Source: Candidatus Peribacteria bacterium
Lineage (GTDB): Bacteria > Patescibacteriota > Gracilibacteria > Peribacterales > Peribacteraceae
NCBI GenBank assembly: GCA_023245775.1
Contig: JAHFJR010000004.1
Coordinates: forward strand, 9,528-57,802
DNA: 48,275 nucleotides
Direction of reading: 5' to 3'
Positions 31,129 through 40,731 of this stretch are shown piece by piece. Under the pieces are notes generated by a model. It was given only the letters and a program-made list of their open reading frames with translations, did not search any database and was not told where the DNA came from. How positions within the stretch are numbered: position 1 is the stretch's first letter; every line of letters starts with the position of its first letter. The translations under genes and the position numbers were made by a program.

Positions 31129-32427
31129 ATGTCCCTCAGTGCAACCGAACTCCAGGCAGCGACCAAGGCGATCCAGAATGCGAAACGCATCCTCCTGATC
31201 CCGCATGCGAACGTTGACCCCGATGGTCTCAGCAGTGCACTTGCCTGCTACTCGGTCTTCACTCAGATCGGGAAGGAATGCACGGTTGTTTGCCCCGATA
31301 CACTTCCCGAAGTGTTAGACTTTCTGCCACACTTCGAGCATCTCACAACCTCGATCAACGCTGAGCGTCAGTTCGTGATCACACTCGACTGTAGGAAGGG
31401 GCTGGAAATCGACAAACTCCGGTACACCGTCGAAGACAACAAGGTGAATATCATCATCGTGCCGAAGAAGGGGGTGCTCACGCAGAAGGACATCACCTTC
31501 CTCGCTGAGGGATCTTCCTACGATCTCATCGTTGTCCTCGATACGGCGGACCTCGGACTCCTCGGCTCGTTCTATACCGAGAACATTGACCTCTTCACGG
31601 AGACACCGATCCTCAATGTCGATCACCACATCAGCAATACACGCTTCGGCCAGCTCCAGTTGATCGATGCGACTGCAGCGAGTGCGACGGAGGTTCTCTA
31701 TGCATGGTTTACATCGCAGCCCGCATGGAAGGATCTGCTCAGCGCCGATATTGCAACACTCCTGCTCACAGGGCTCATCACCGACACGCGCAGTTTCCAG
31801 AACCCGAATACGACGCCGAGGTCCCTCGAAGTCGCGGCAAACCTCCTCGATCTCGGGGCGCGTCAGCAGGAGATCATCCAGCACATTTACAAAACGAAAC
31901 CGCTGACGACTCTCAAAATCTGGGGTCGTGCACTGCATGCGATTCAGATGGATCCGGATGCGCGCATCGTCTGGTCCTCCGTGAGCCGTGAGGATCTGCA
32001 GGAGATGGGGGCAACGTCCAAGGAGACAGGGGGACTCCTCGATGAACTCATCTCCACCATTCCCGAGGCCGATGTCCACGTGCTCTTCACCGAGATCGAA
32101 GAGGGCGGGTTCAAGGCCAGCATGCGTTCGTCGACGGCCTTCGATAGCAATCGTGCGGCCGGCCGACTCTTCGGCGGAGGCGGTCATGCTCGGGCGTCGG
32201 GATTCAAGATGAAGCAGTACGGAAACTTTCAACTTGCGGTGATCCAGTGTATCGCGAAACTCAAGGAAGAGATGCAGCGTCAGAGGAGTGAGGGAGAGGA
32301 GGTGCCGCCCGTCTCTCGTCCGGTGTCGAGTTCGGCGAAGACACAGAATCCAACGCCTTCAGTTCCTCCACCGCATCCGTTGAAAGCGGCACCGTCGATT
32401 GATATCGTTGAGGAACTTGGGAAATGA
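31129..32427 (+). CDS. DHH/DHHA1 phosphoesterase, NrnA-like
   Basis: 432 residues. N-terminal DHH domain with HANVDPDGLSSALA and NVDHHISN, then the DHHA1 domain with GRLFGGGGHARASG. NrnA enzymes degrade very short RNAs and pAp. The length exceeds the usual 310-340 because of a charged, proline-rich tail of about 60 residues (from about 370). infB follows on the same strand 64 bp downstream; nrnA near infB is a common arrangement. The ATG at 31129 is preferred over the TTG at 31120. Confidence 0.9.
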   Translation: MSLSATELQAATKAIQNAKRILLIPHANVDPDGLSSALACYSVFTQIGKECTVVCPDTLPEVLDFLPHFEHLTTSINAERQFVITLDCRKGLEIDKLRYTVEDNKVNIIIVPKKGVLTQKDITFLAEGSSYDLIVVLDTADLGLLGSFYTENIDLFTETPILNVDHHISNTRFGQLQLIDATAASATEVLYAWFTSQPAWKDLLSADIATLLLTGLITDTRSFQNPNTTPRSLEVAANLLDLGARQQEIIQHIYKTKPLTTLKIWGRALHAIQMDPDARIVWSSVSREDLQEMGATSKETGGLLDELISTIPEADVHVLFTEIEEGGFKASMRSSTAFDSNRAAGRLFGGGGHARASGFKMKQYGNFQLAVIQCIAKLKEEMQRQRSEGEEVPPVSRPVSSSAKTQNPTPSVPPPHPLKAAPSIDIVEELGK

Positions 32428-32491
32428 GGTGTCTTCCGCACGCCTCATTCTTCTGGTACCTTGACTTCACTATTCGGCTTTCTCTCCATCT

Positions 32492-34738
32492 GTGCGACTC
32501 GTACAAGTTGCGAAAATCTTAGGGTTATCTGGTCAAGAGCTCCGCAAAGAGCTTACGACTGTTGATTTTGGCGTGAAGCCGACGGATCGCGAGATCCATG
32601 ACAATCTGGCGATGGGCGTGATTCGTTTCGTTGCGAACCACAGGAAGATCACGGTGGATTGGGATCAGGTTGAGGCGATGCGCAGTGGAGTCAGTACGGA
32701 GCGCGAGAGCGAAGAGAAAGGAGCCGAACCTGCTCCTGTCAGCAAAACCCCTGAAGCGCAGGAGAAGAAGCCAGGCCTGAAACCCGAGAATCTCAATGTG
32801 CTCAGAAAATTGACGCTCGATGGAGTCTCGAAGGAGGCGATCGAGGCACAGAAGGTCGCGCTCGAGAAGCAGAAACCACGGACTCTCTCGAAGGAAGAGC
32901 TCGAGCAACGCAGGGTGGAGTCCAAGATTCTCCAGGGTCTCCAGAAGAAAGACCGATCCGAGCATCAGTCGCAGATCAAGGAGAAGAAGGGCATCGTGCT
33001 CCTGCCGCTGCAGATTTCGGTGAAGGAATTCGCAGAGAAGACGGGTGTGCAGGTGCCACGTGTTGTCTCCGCACTCATGAAGAATGGTATTCTTGCCAGC
33101 ATCAATCAGCAGATCGATTTCGATACCGCGTCACTCATCGCTCTCGAGCTTGGTGTGGAGGTGCAGAAGGATCTGGGGAGCGTATCGGTCGAGGCACTCC
33201 TGAGCAACGATCTTGCGAGTCTCCTCCATGATGATCCTTCCGTACTGCACCCGAGAGCCCCTATTGTCACCGTCATGGGTCATGTGGATCATGGCAAGAC
33301 GGCTATCCTCGATGCGATTCGAAAGACGGACATCGTTTCCGGTGAGGCGGGTGGCATCACGCAGCACATTGGTGCGTATCAAGTCACCCACCACGGCAAA
33401 TCGGTGACCTTCATCGATACTCCCGGTCACGAGGCGTTCACGGCGATGCGCGCGCGCGGTGCACAACTGACCGACATCGCGATCCTCGTCGTCTCGGCGG
33501 AGGAGGGTGTGAAGCCGACGACCATCGAAGCGATTCACCATGCCAAAGATGCAGGTGTGCCGATTCTCGTCGCTCTCAACAAGATCGATCGTCCGAATGC
33601 CGATATCGAGCGCGTGAAGGGCGAGCTCGCAGCTCAGGGATTGCAGCCGGAGGATTGGGGAGGGGATACTCCCATGCTCCCGTGTTCAGCCGTAACGAAG
33701 CAGGGGATCCCCGAGATCCTCGAACACGTCCTCTTGATGGCGGAGATCGAGGAGCTGAAGGCCAATCCAGATCGGCCGGCGATCGTAACCATCATCGAGA
33801 GTCACCTCGACAAATCCAAGGGCCCGCTCGTCAGTGTGATCGTGAACACGGGGACGCTGCGGATCGGGGATATCATCGGTTGCGGCAGAGCCTCCGGAAA
33901 AGTGAAGGCGCTCACCGATGCTCTCGGACGCGCGATCGATGCTGCTGCTCCCTCCTGCCCTGCACTCCTTTCGGGTCTTGACCAACTTCCGCAGGTGGGG
34001 GACATCCTGCAAGTCTTCGCTACGGAACGTGATCTGAAGAATTACGTGTCTGCGTACCTCGAGTCCCAGGGCCGCGACACCAAGCGCGGGTTTGCGGATC
34101 TCGTGAGTCGTCTCTCCGAGGGGAAGCTCTCGCAGCTCAAGATCATTCTGAAGGCCGATGCGCAGGGTTCGCTGGAGTCCATCCAGCAGGCGCTTGCAAA
34201 ACTCACGACGGAGCGCGTGCAGCCCAAGGTCATCCATGCCGCGATCGGGGACATCACGGAGAGTGATGTGATGATGGCTTCCGCTGGAGCCGCGATCGTG
34301 ATCGGTTTCAACGTCGATGCGTCTCTCGCTGTCATGAAGACAGCTGACCGTGAGGGAGTCGTCGTGAAACAGTACGATATTATTTACAAACTCCTCGAGG
34401 AGACGGAGCTTCTCTTGACGGGACTCATCGAGCCTGTTGAGGAGGAGAAGATCACGGGGCACCTAGAGATTCGGGGAGTGTTCCTCACGAAGAAGTCCGA
34501 ACAGATCATCGGAGGCAAAGTGATGGATGGCCTCATCAAACGGACACCTTTCCGTGTTCAACGTGCCGGAGAAACCGTGGGGACCGGTCGGGTCACATCG
34601 CTCAAGAATGTGGAGAAGGATATCAAAGAGGCGAAGGAAGGCGCTGAGTGTGGCATGCGCGTCACCTCATCCATTCTCCTAGAGCTTGGAGATCTTCTTG
34701 AGGGGTTTACCAGGGAGTACACGAAGGTGGGAGTTTGA
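32492..34738 (+). CDS. infB: Translation initiation factor IF-2
   Basis: 748 residues. GTP-dependent delivery of initiator tRNA to the ribosome. An IF2_N segment at residues 1-30 ([16 protein letters not shown]), a charged linker and the second IF2_N (about 168-215) precede the G domain: [10 protein letters not shown] (G1), [16 protein letters not shown] (G3), NKIDRPNAD (G4). Domains II-IV follow to residue 748. The GTG start matches the family N-terminus; the preceding tract is pyrimidine-rich (ggctttctctccatct). Confidence 0.95.
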   Translation: MRLVQVAKILGLSGQELRKELTTVDFGVKPTDREIHDNLAMGVIRFVANHRKITVDWDQVEAMRSGVSTERESEEKGAEPAPVSKTPEAQEKKPGLKPENLNVLRKLTLDGVSKEAIEAQKVALEKQKPRTLSKEELEQRRVESKILQGLQKKDRSEHQSQIKEKKGIVLLPLQISVKEFAEKTGVQVPRVVSALMKNGILASINQQIDFDTASLIALELGVEVQKDLGSVSVEALLSNDLASLLHDDPSVLHPRAPIVTVMGHVDHGKTAILDAIRKTDIVSGEAGGITQHIGAYQVTHHGKSVTFIDTPGHEAFTAMRARGAQLTDIAILVVSAEEGVKPTTIEAIHHAKDAGVPILVALNKIDRPNADIERVKGELAAQGLQPEDWGGDTPMLPCSAVTKQGIPEILEHVLLMAEIEELKANPDRPAIVTIIESHLDKSKGPLVSVIVNTGTLRIGDIIGCGRASGKVKALTDALGRAIDAAAPSCPALLSGLDQLPQVGDILQVFATERDLKNYVSAYLESQGRDTKRGFADLVSRLSEGKLSQLKIILKADAQGSLESIQQALAKLTTERVQPKVIHAAIGDITESDVMMASAGAAIVIGFNVDASLAVMKTADREGVVVKQYDIIYKLLEETELLLTGLIEPVEEEKITGHLEIRGVFLTKKSEQIIGGKVMDGLIKRTPFRVQRAGETVGTGRVTSLKNVEKDIKEAKEGAECGMRVTSSILLELGDLLEGFTREYTKVGV

Positions 34739-34751
34739 TCTTCAGGTGCTT

Positions 34752-35912
34752 TTACGTGACCGGCCCGTCCTTCAGCATCCCCGCCAAGTATTGCTGGTCC
34801 CCCTTTGGCGTCCGCTTGGAGAATGTTTCTAGAATGTTCTGCACTTGCGTCGGAGCGGACTTCAGTAGCTGCAGCAGCGGTGTGTTCTTCCCGTCGGTCA
34901 ATGCCCCGAGCTGTGCCAGTGAGAGTGGTCCTTGTACCCCTGCCAGTTGTTGCATGCTCGTTCGTTGCTTTGACGACATTGCTTGTGCTTCTTCGAATGC
35001 GTGCACAGCAAGATCGCCCGTGACTCCGGCTGCTCTCATGGCATGGAGTCTTGGCGTGTTCAGGCTTTTGATCTTCTCGATGGCCGTGATGTCGGCGTCT
35101 TGCAACAAGTTTGGATAGAGTATAGCGACAGCGGCGATGCCCCATCCAGCTGTTGGCCAGGTGACTTCGTTTCCGGTCGCCAGGCTGTGCACGAGCCCGA
35201 CACCCGATAGCAAACCTGCCGTGATGGCGGTGAAGAATCGAAGCGGTTTGTAGTTCGTCGTGTGCAGCAACGACTGCAGCTCGACCGCTCGCTTGTGGAG
35301 CGTTGTTCGCAGTGGGTTGTACGCCTCGAGTTGCTCGAACCCTCTCTCTAGTTGCTGCAGAATGCCCTGTAGTTCGGGGTAGCCTGCGAGTGTGTTCTCC
35401 TTCTTCATCCTCTCGAGTTCTGCCTTCTCAGCATCGACGAGTCCCAGCTTCGCCACGGTCTCGCCCTTCACTTGGTCATAGTAGAGGTTGCCCGGCACCC
35501 TGCCGGCGGTAGGGTCCACGGCGAGGCCGCGAGCCATCTTCAGGAACTTGGCGGCGATGGGGCCGATGACTGGCATGTGCTTGTATCTGTCGAGTGTTCC
35601 AGCGAGTGACTCTAGGGGCTTCCCAACGGAGATCTCAACACTTCGCTGCAGCATCGAGCTACGAATGTCCATGGACTTCCGGTAGAGCTCATTGAGTTTG
35701 TTGTAGGCCAGTTCCATGCCATGGTAGCCGCTGTCCATTGTGCGTAACTCTTCGGTTCGTTTGAGTATACTCCTTGCCTCCACGGCGATCTCCTCTGCCT
35801 CCTTGAGCTTCGGGTGCCCGGGCACCAGCGCAAACTTCAGCTCTTCCTCGATCGCTCGATGTTTCTGTGTAAGCCTCTCTTGGATCGTGCTGATGTTGTC
35901 GGGGTTTCCCAT
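34752..35912 (-). CDS. Helical membrane-anchored protein, unknown
   Basis: 386 residues. The first 220 residues are charged and helical, with coiled-coil potential (about 8-70 and 160-205). Two hydrophobic segments near 226-245 and 250-268 look like a membrane hairpin, followed by a polar helical tail. No family recognised. It lies downstream of the VirB6-like gene on the same strand (31 bp after its stop) and may be a partner of that machinery. The leader is C/T-rich (acttttcctcctccc). Confidence 0.65.
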   Translation of the reverse strand: MGNPDNISTIQERLTQKHRAIEEELKFALVPGHPKLKEAEEIAVEARSILKRTEELRTMDSGYHGMELAYNKLNELYRKSMDIRSSMLQRSVEISVGKPLESLAGTLDRYKHMPVIGPIAAKFLKMARGLAVDPTAGRVPGNLYYDQVKGETVAKLGLVDAEKAELERMKKENTLAGYPELQGILQQLERGFEQLEAYNPLRTTLHKRAVELQSLLHTTNYKPLRFFTAITAGLLSGVGLVHSLATGNEVTWPTAGWGIAAVAILYPNLLQDADITAIEKIKSLNTPRLHAMRAAGVTGDLAVHAFEEAQAMSSKQRTSMQQLAGVQGPLSLAQLGALTDGKNTPLLQLLKSAPTQVQNILETFSKRTPKGDQQYLAGMLKDGPVT

Positions 35913-35943
35913 GGGAGGAGGAAAAGTGGAGACTCATGCTCTC

Positions 35944-37710
35944 TCAGATTGCATTCCTACCTTCTTCGATTGCTGTTTGGATCGCTGCTAGTTTTTCTTG
36001 CAGTGCGGGCGCGATGCGCGGATTGTTTTCGAGACTCCGTTTCAGTTTTTGCAGGGTGTCGGTGCCAGTCCCACCGTCGCCTCCAACGTTGACGCGGATG
36101 TCTCGGAGTGCCTCCCTCCGTTCCACGTTTGTGGAATTGTTGCGCGCCAGTGTATCGATGGCAGCGACCACCCTATTGGTATTTTCTCTCTGCAATAGCT
36201 CCATTCTTTCGGTGTCGATCTCGCTCCCGAGGCCTCCTCCTCTCTCTCTCTCTCTGTCTCGCTCTTCCTTTGTGAGCGTCTTGAGCCCAAGAGCGCGTCG
36301 ATTGACATCATTACTGAATGCGCGAGGTGCGTTCAGTGCTTGGCCGAGGGTCACCTGCTTCCCATCTGTTCCCTTGATGCCGATGGGGAGTGGCGTGATG
36401 AGCGGGAGTTGTAGCCCTGTGCGGAAGATGGTCTCACCGAAGTTCTTGATGCGGTCGGTGATCTTGCCTGTGAGTCTGCTCTTCGAGAGTGCCGAGAAGG
36501 CCCCTACCCAGATGATGCCGACTGCCGCGAGCATCCACATGAATGTCCACCAGTTTGGGAACCCCGTGAGCAGCGGGATGCCCCATGTCTGTGGAAAGCT
36601 GGATGGCACGGGGATCGTTGAGACTGCCGAGAGCATGATGAACCCGATGACGAAGGGAATCCCGACGACGGCGGGGAGGAACGCCGCATTGATGAATTCC
36701 TGCCAGATATCGATCTCGAATCCGAAGACATTCGTCCCAAGTTTCCCCGTGATCACGAGGCCGAGGAACGTGAAAGGCATGAAGGCGGTGGTGACCCACA
36801 GGATGAGGATGCGGATGAAGAGTCCCACACCGAGTCCAAGGAGTGGCAGCGTGACCGCTACTTGGATGAAGAACGTCATCATGATGAGCATCATCACCTT
36901 GATCGTGCTTAGGAAGGTGGCCACTGTTCCAGTATTTGCTTCGAGGTTGATGTTGTCGGGGAGCTGTGTCATGGCTTGGATATTGATGAAGCTGACGGCC
37001 ATGCCGTTGATCATGGCGTGCGCTGCACCCATGGTTCCAGAGACACTATTGTAGTCCTCCTCTTTCCAGCAGGTGACTTTCCCTGGGCAGGGGCATCTGC
37101 CGACACTGCATCCGGGGCTGCTTGGCCAGGCAGTCACCTCTGCTTCCGTTGGGAAGATCTTGATATCGGTGATCACCCGACAGGGAGTGTTATCGAATCT
37201 CCTGCAGTCGAAGCCCCACGTATTCGGGATCGTATAGATGGTGGCGGTGAGGACGTTAGCTACATCGATGATGATGCGAGGGAAGAACCATGAGAAATTC
37301 ACGAGGATCACCGCCAGGATGAAGTTCTGGATCTTGCTCTTGATCATCTCGCTATTCGCTGTGAAGATCGTATACAGGGCAACGAAGATCAGCATGAGCG
37401 CGAAGATCACGTTCATGATGTTGCGGCTGAGCACCCAGATATTATTGAGTGCTGACATCATCGTGACATCGTTGAAGAAGTCCGCCTGTAGTAGGTAGCC
37501 AAGCATGTTCAGCAGGATGAGGAGCAGGATGTGCATGAAGGTGTTGATCATTCCGATCGTCTCAAGGAGGCCATTGACAATAACGTTCATACCCTCATCT
37601 GGTACTGCTGCAAACGCAGTTGGGAGGTGAGCACTGAAAGCAAGGTGGCAGATGACAAGGTAAAGCCCCAACGTCATGCCTGTTCTGAGGAGTTTTTGTG
37701 TGTTCAACAT
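35944..37710 (-). CDS. VirB6/TrbL-like type IV secretion membrane protein
   Basis: 588 residues. N-terminal signal-like segment (MLNTQKLLRTGMTLGLYLVICHLAFS), then about seven to eight membrane helices to residue 430, with a cysteine-rich extracytoplasmic loop (CRRFDNTPC...CSVGRCPCPGKVTC, about 160-215). A long charged cytoplasmic tail (about 450-588) follows. This is the architecture of polytopic VirB6/TrbL-like components found in CPR T4SS-like clusters. Together with the VirB2-like pilins it suggests a surface apparatus, though VirB4, VirB8-10 and VirD4 are not in the window. The promoter is at 37719-37747. Confidence 0.65.
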   Translation of the reverse strand: MLNTQKLLRTGMTLGLYLVICHLAFSAHLPTAFAAVPDEGMNVIVNGLLETIGMINTFMHILLLILLNMLGYLLQADFFNDVTMMSALNNIWVLSRNIMNVIFALMLIFVALYTIFTANSEMIKSKIQNFILAVILVNFSWFFPRIIIDVANVLTATIYTIPNTWGFDCRRFDNTPCRVITDIKIFPTEAEVTAWPSSPGCSVGRCPCPGKVTCWKEEDYNSVSGTMGAAHAMINGMAVSFINIQAMTQLPDNINLEANTGTVATFLSTIKVMMLIMMTFFIQVAVTLPLLGLGVGLFIRILILWVTTAFMPFTFLGLVITGKLGTNVFGFEIDIWQEFINAAFLPAVVGIPFVIGFIMLSAVSTIPVPSSFPQTWGIPLLTGFPNWWTFMWMLAAVGIIWVGAFSALSKSRLTGKITDRIKNFGETIFRTGLQLPLITPLPIGIKGTDGKQVTLGQALNAPRAFSNDVNRRALGLKTLTKEERDRERERGGGLGSEIDTERMELLQRENTNRVVAAIDTLARNNSTNVERREALRDIRVNVGGDGGTGTDTLQKLKRSLENNPRIAPALQEKLAAIQTAIEEGRNAI

Positions 37711-37718
37711 TTCTTGTT

Positions 37719-37747
37719 AGTATAGCAGTTCTAAGCCGATTGTACAA
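37719..37747 (-). promoter_or_regulatory. Promoter of the VirB6-like gene
   Basis: On the minus strand TTGTAC (37742-37747), 17-bp spacer, TATACT (37719-37724). The -10 box is 8 nt from the ATG at 37710, predicting a leaderless message. Confidence 0.65.
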
Positions 37748-37785
37748 GATTTTTAGCGTCTACTGTTCTCTACTTTCAGCTTTGA

Positions 37786-37947
37786 CGGTCCTCATCCCCG
37801 ACCCTTCTCCTGCCTGCGGGCTGGAGAAGGGCGCACTGTTTTTGGTACAACAAAGGCCACCTCCTCTCCACATCAGTTTGCCCTGAGTCCATCGAAGGGT
37901 GGAGAGGAGGTTGGGACCTGCCTGCCGGCAGGCAGGGCTGAGGACCG
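37786..37947. repeat. Nested palindromic cluster
   Basis: Outer arms CGGTCCTCA (37786-37794) / TGAGGACCG (37939-37947). Inside: CCCTTCTCC/GGAGAAGGG (37802-37810 / 37823-37831), a 13-bp perfect stem ACCTCCTCTCCAC / GTGGAGAGGAGGT (37859-37871 / 37899-37911), and the 20-bp palindrome CCTGCCTGCCGGCAGGCAGG (37917-37936). Confidence 0.85.
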
Positions 37948-38203
37948 GAACGAGGCATCCAAAATGCTGCTCCACCAAAGATAGACCTGAGCGAAGACCG
38001 TTCGATGTCTATATTATGAATAAATAATGTGTTCAATAACAGTAAAATTAAAGAGATAAAAAGTAAATATTTTGGCTTAGATAAAACAAAAAACTTTGTA
38101 TACAAAAGTAGAACTATTCTATTGTTCAATTTTCTTGATCTTCTCTAGCTAAGTGAGTAACATTTGTGAACAGATGCTTTAGTTTCTTCTAGGTGACGTC
38201 TTC
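37948..38203 (+). other. AT-rich intergenic region
   Basis: About 250 bp, strongly AT-rich compared with the genes around it, without a convincing gene. A hairpin with arms ATAGAC/GTCTAT lies near 37981-38012. Confidence 0.5.
38135..38163 (+). promoter_or_regulatory. Putative promoter of the winged-helix gene
   Basis: TTGATC (38135-38140), 17-bp spacer, TAACAT (38158-38163). The predicted leader to the ATG at 38204 is about 34 nt. Confidence 0.4.
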
Positions 38204-38791
38204 ATGGTTCATGACGCGCTCAAAGCACTGTTTAGCTCGCAGACGAGAGTGAAATTACTCTCGGTTTTTCTCCTTCATCCTGAGGAGGAATACTTCATTC
38301 GTCAATTGACGAGACTCCTCAGTGAACAGATCAACTCGATTCGTAGGGAACTCGAGAATCTTCGTCGTATCGGTCTCGTGAAGGCTCGTCACAAGAACCG
38401 GAAGAAGTTCTACAAGGCAGACACCGATTTTCTCTTCTTCCATGAGCTCAAGGCCATGTTCGCGAAAGAGGTGAGGGGAGGGGAGAGCGCGACGGTGATC
38501 TCGCTCAAGACGCTTCCTGGTCTCAAGTTTCTGGAGCTTGCGGGGAGCTTCGTCGGAACGCACAGCAAGGTGGATCTCCTGGTGGTGGGGGATGTGAAGA
38601 AGGATGTGATCGAGTTGCTTCTGGCCCAAGACCCGACGATGCGCAACGTGAAGTATTCGCTCTTCTCCAAGGCAGATTTCCTCTATCGTCTGAGCCTTCG
38701 CGATCGTTTCATCTTGGAAATTGTTGATGATCCTAGGCACACCGTTGCACTGAATCTCATCGAGAAGGAAGTGGAGGAGGCGAGGAAATGA
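38204..38791 (+). CDS. Winged-helix protein with nucleotidyltransferase-like domain
   Basis: 195 residues. Residues 5-75 form a winged helix-turn-helix (SSQTRVKLLSVFLLHPEEEYFIRQLTR...SIRRELENLRRIGLVK), the type used by ArsR-like regulators. The second half (about 108-180, FVGTHSKVDLLVVGDV) resembles the minimal nucleotidyltransferase fold with the acidic pair in VDLLVVGD. Such two-domain proteins are common in CPR and archaea; the role is unknown, and it is possibly a regulator or part of a toxin-antitoxin-like system. rplS follows 81 bp downstream. Confidence 0.75.
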   Translation: MVHDALKALFSSQTRVKLLSVFLLHPEEEYFIRQLTRLLSEQINSIRRELENLRRIGLVKARHKNRKKFYKADTDFLFFHELKAMFAKEVRGGESATVISLKTLPGLKFLELAGSFVGTHSKVDLLVVGDVKKDVIELLLAQDPTMRNVKYSLFSKADFLYRLSLRDRFILEIVDDPRHTVALNLIEKEVEEARK

Positions 38792-38872
38792 GGAAATAAA
38801 TGTTTCTCTTGCTTCCTTTTCGCTTGTTTTCCCTTTACACCCACTCATCCAGCTTGTAGCCTTTCCCAGCTC

Positions 38873-39307
38873 ATGACTGGTCTCGCACTTTTTTCGCAGG
38901 CAGAGAAGATGATCATCGCTCGCCCCGATGTGAAGCCTGGTTTCACTGTTCGTGTCCATCAGAAGGTGCAGGAGGGGGAGAAGGAGCGCATCCAGATCTT
39001 CGAGGGGCTCGTGATCGGCGTGCATCGCGGACACAGCCCATCGGATCACAATTTCACCGTTCGTCGTATCGCATCAGGTGTCGGCGTCGAGAGGATCTTT
39101 CCGCTCCATTCGCCGATGATCGACAAGATCGAGGTCAAGAAAGTGGCGAAGGTGCGGAGGGCCAAGCTCAATTTTCTCCGTGGTCGCAGCGGTAAGAGCG
39201 CCAGGATCAGCGAGAGGTTCACGAATGCGGAGGAATTTGCAGTGGCAGCGGCGCCGGTGAAAGAGGAGGCTGCATCAGAGGTTGTGGTTGCTGAAGGCGG
39301 CAAGTAG
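38873..39307 (+). CDS. rplS: 50S ribosomal protein L19
   Basis: 144 residues. Located at the 30S-50S interface. The core [19 protein letters not shown]...[20 protein letters not shown] and [29 protein letters not shown] match the family. A tail of about 30 residues (Ala/Glu/Val-rich) follows the conserved end and is unusual for L19. csaB-like starts 12 bp after the stop. Confidence 0.95.
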   Translation: MTGLALFSQAEKMIIARPDVKPGFTVRVHQKVQEGEKERIQIFEGLVIGVHRGHSPSDHNFTVRRIASGVGVERIFPLHSPMIDKIEVKKVAKVRRAKLNFLRGRSGKSARISERFTNAEEFAVAAAPVKEEAASEVVVAEGGK

Positions 39308-39313
39308 TAGAAT
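39308..39313 (+). promoter_or_regulatory. -10 box of the CsaB-like gene
   Basis: TAGAAT overlaps the rplS stop region and lies 6 nt before the ATG at 39320. No good -35 is visible. Confidence 0.35.
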
Positions 39314-39319
39314 CATCCC

Positions 39320-40270
39320 ATGCGCTGCGTCCTGATCGGAAATTACGGCGTCGGTAACATTGGTGACGAAGCGTTGCGGCAGTATTTCCTTGGAGCATTT
39401 CCCGAGGTGACCTGGACGGTCGTGAGTGCAGCTCCACAGCGAATGGGAGAAGTGCCGAGGTTGCCTTTGGGTCTTCGATCATGCTTCCGTGCGTGGTGGA
39501 AGACGATCATCGCATTCTGTCTCTCCGATGCCGTTGTGTTCGGTGGTGGAACGCTCTTCACCGATAGCGAATCGGTCTTCGCATGTGTGCTCTGGGGGAT
39601 GCATGCGCTCGTCGCAAGAGTGTTCGGCCTTCAGATTGTTCTAGCGTTCCAGGGAGTAGGACCTTTTCGTACGCGCTTTGCTGAGTGTCTGACGAAATGT
39701 ATCTTTGAGCAGGCCTCCTTCGTGTCTGTTCGGGATGCTGCGTCGCTCGAACGTGTGAGGAAGTGGGCGCTACAGTGTGAGCCGATCGAGTCTTTTGATC
39801 CGGCATTCGCCGTGTTCGCTCCGTACCGAGCTCCGGCTCCGGTTGCCCGAACTCTTGTGATCATTCCGCGCGGCAATTCCGACGAGGAGTTCTGTGCTCC
39901 TGTTCGAGGAGAAATATCAAAACCTTGGGATGCGATCCATATTCTGCTGATGCAGCCGGACAAAAAAGAGAGGCAGGTTGCGGTGAAGATTTCGGCATTG
40001 TGCGGAGGAAAATCGACGATCATCGAGATCGATTCAGTGACCCAGTTGCTCGCTCAAGTGTCCCAAGCTTCGATGGTGGTCACGCAGAGGTATCACGGTG
40101 CGCTCGCCGCGCTTGCGATGAAGAAGCCCGTGATGATCGTTCCGCAGATCAAGGACGATAAATTAGAGCAGCTACGGATGGAAGCATCTGATCCTCAGTC
40201 GATGGAAAACTTTCTTCAGAAGGTGAGGGTGGGGGAGGAGGAACTTGGGAAGATACTGGTAACGGAGTGA
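39320..40270 (+). CDS. Polysaccharide pyruvyl transferase, CsaB-like
   Basis: 316 residues. IGNYGVGNIGDEALRQYFL at the N-terminus, AVVFGGGTLFTD, and VVTQRYHGALAALAMKKPVM near 250 match the pyruvyl transferase family (CsaB). These enzymes add ketal-linked pyruvate to cell-wall polysaccharides, which anchors S-layer proteins with SLH domains. This fits a CPR cell with an S-layer, but no SLH protein is in the window. The following genes are separate. Confidence 0.88.
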   Translation: MRCVLIGNYGVGNIGDEALRQYFLGAFPEVTWTVVSAAPQRMGEVPRLPLGLRSCFRAWWKTIIAFCLSDAVVFGGGTLFTDSESVFACVLWGMHALVARVFGLQIVLAFQGVGPFRTRFAECLTKCIFEQASFVSVRDAASLERVRKWALQCEPIESFDPAFAVFAPYRAPAPVARTLVIIPRGNSDEEFCAPVRGEISKPWDAIHILLMQPDKKERQVAVKISALCGGKSTIIEIDSVTQLLAQVSQASMVVTQRYHGALAALAMKKPVMIVPQIKDDKLEQLRMEASDPQSMENFLQKVRVGEEELGKILVTE

Positions 40271-40276
40271 GGGGGA

Positions 40277-40305
40277 TTGGTGTGGCCTCGATCATATGGT
40301 AGAAT
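40277..40305 (+). promoter_or_regulatory. Promoter of the 40-kb hypothetical gene
   Basis: TTGGTG (40277-40282), 17-bp spacer, TAGAAT (40300-40305). The ATG at 40313 lies 7 nt from the -10 box, so a leaderless message is expected. Confidence 0.6.
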
Positions 40306-40312
40306 ATCGCTG

Positions 40313-40726
40313 ATGCAGGATCTTCTTCTCACCGCGGGCGAGCGCAAGATCTTCGATGCTCTTTCTGATTCGCTCAAGGAAGGGTGGACGGTGAGGTCTG
40401 AGAAGATCGAAACGTTCGAATCTCCTGAGGAGCTCTACATGCGGTACAAGATTGCACATTTCACGGATCTGGTCTGCGTAACGCTTGCGAAGCGTGCTGA
40501 GGGAATTTCGAGTATGGCGGAGTTTGAGAAGATTGCGTCGACGTTCGATGTATCATCGTTACCTCACGAGCAGCTTGCTGAGCTCTTCTTCGTGCTCGGC
40601 ACACGCGTGATCAGTGCAATGATTCAGTGTCTTCTCTCACGTGCAACAACTGATGAGGATCTGGAGGGAATCGCCGTACTTACGAACATTCGTCGCATGC
40701 TCAAGGAGGCCAATGTACTCCCGTAG
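40313..40726 (+). CDS. Helical protein, unknown
   Basis: 137 residues from the ATG giving MQDLLLTAGERKIFDAL; the GTG-type extension to 40277 would include the promoter. It is all-helical in appearance with no membrane span or signal peptide. No family recognised. The next gene starts 5 bp after its stop, and the two plus the 1119-residue protein may form a functional group. Confidence 0.65.
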   Translation: MQDLLLTAGERKIFDALSDSLKEGWTVRSEKIETFESPEELYMRYKIAHFTDLVCVTLAKRAEGISSMAEFEKIASTFDVSSLPHEQLAELFFVLGTRVISAMIQCLLSRATTDEDLEGIAVLTNIRRMLKEANVLP

Positions 40727-40731
40727 TTTTT

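Noticed and set aside
37776..38129. 117-residue minus-strand frame in the palindromic cluster
   Set aside because: Mostly translated repeats; no leader and no recognisable domain.
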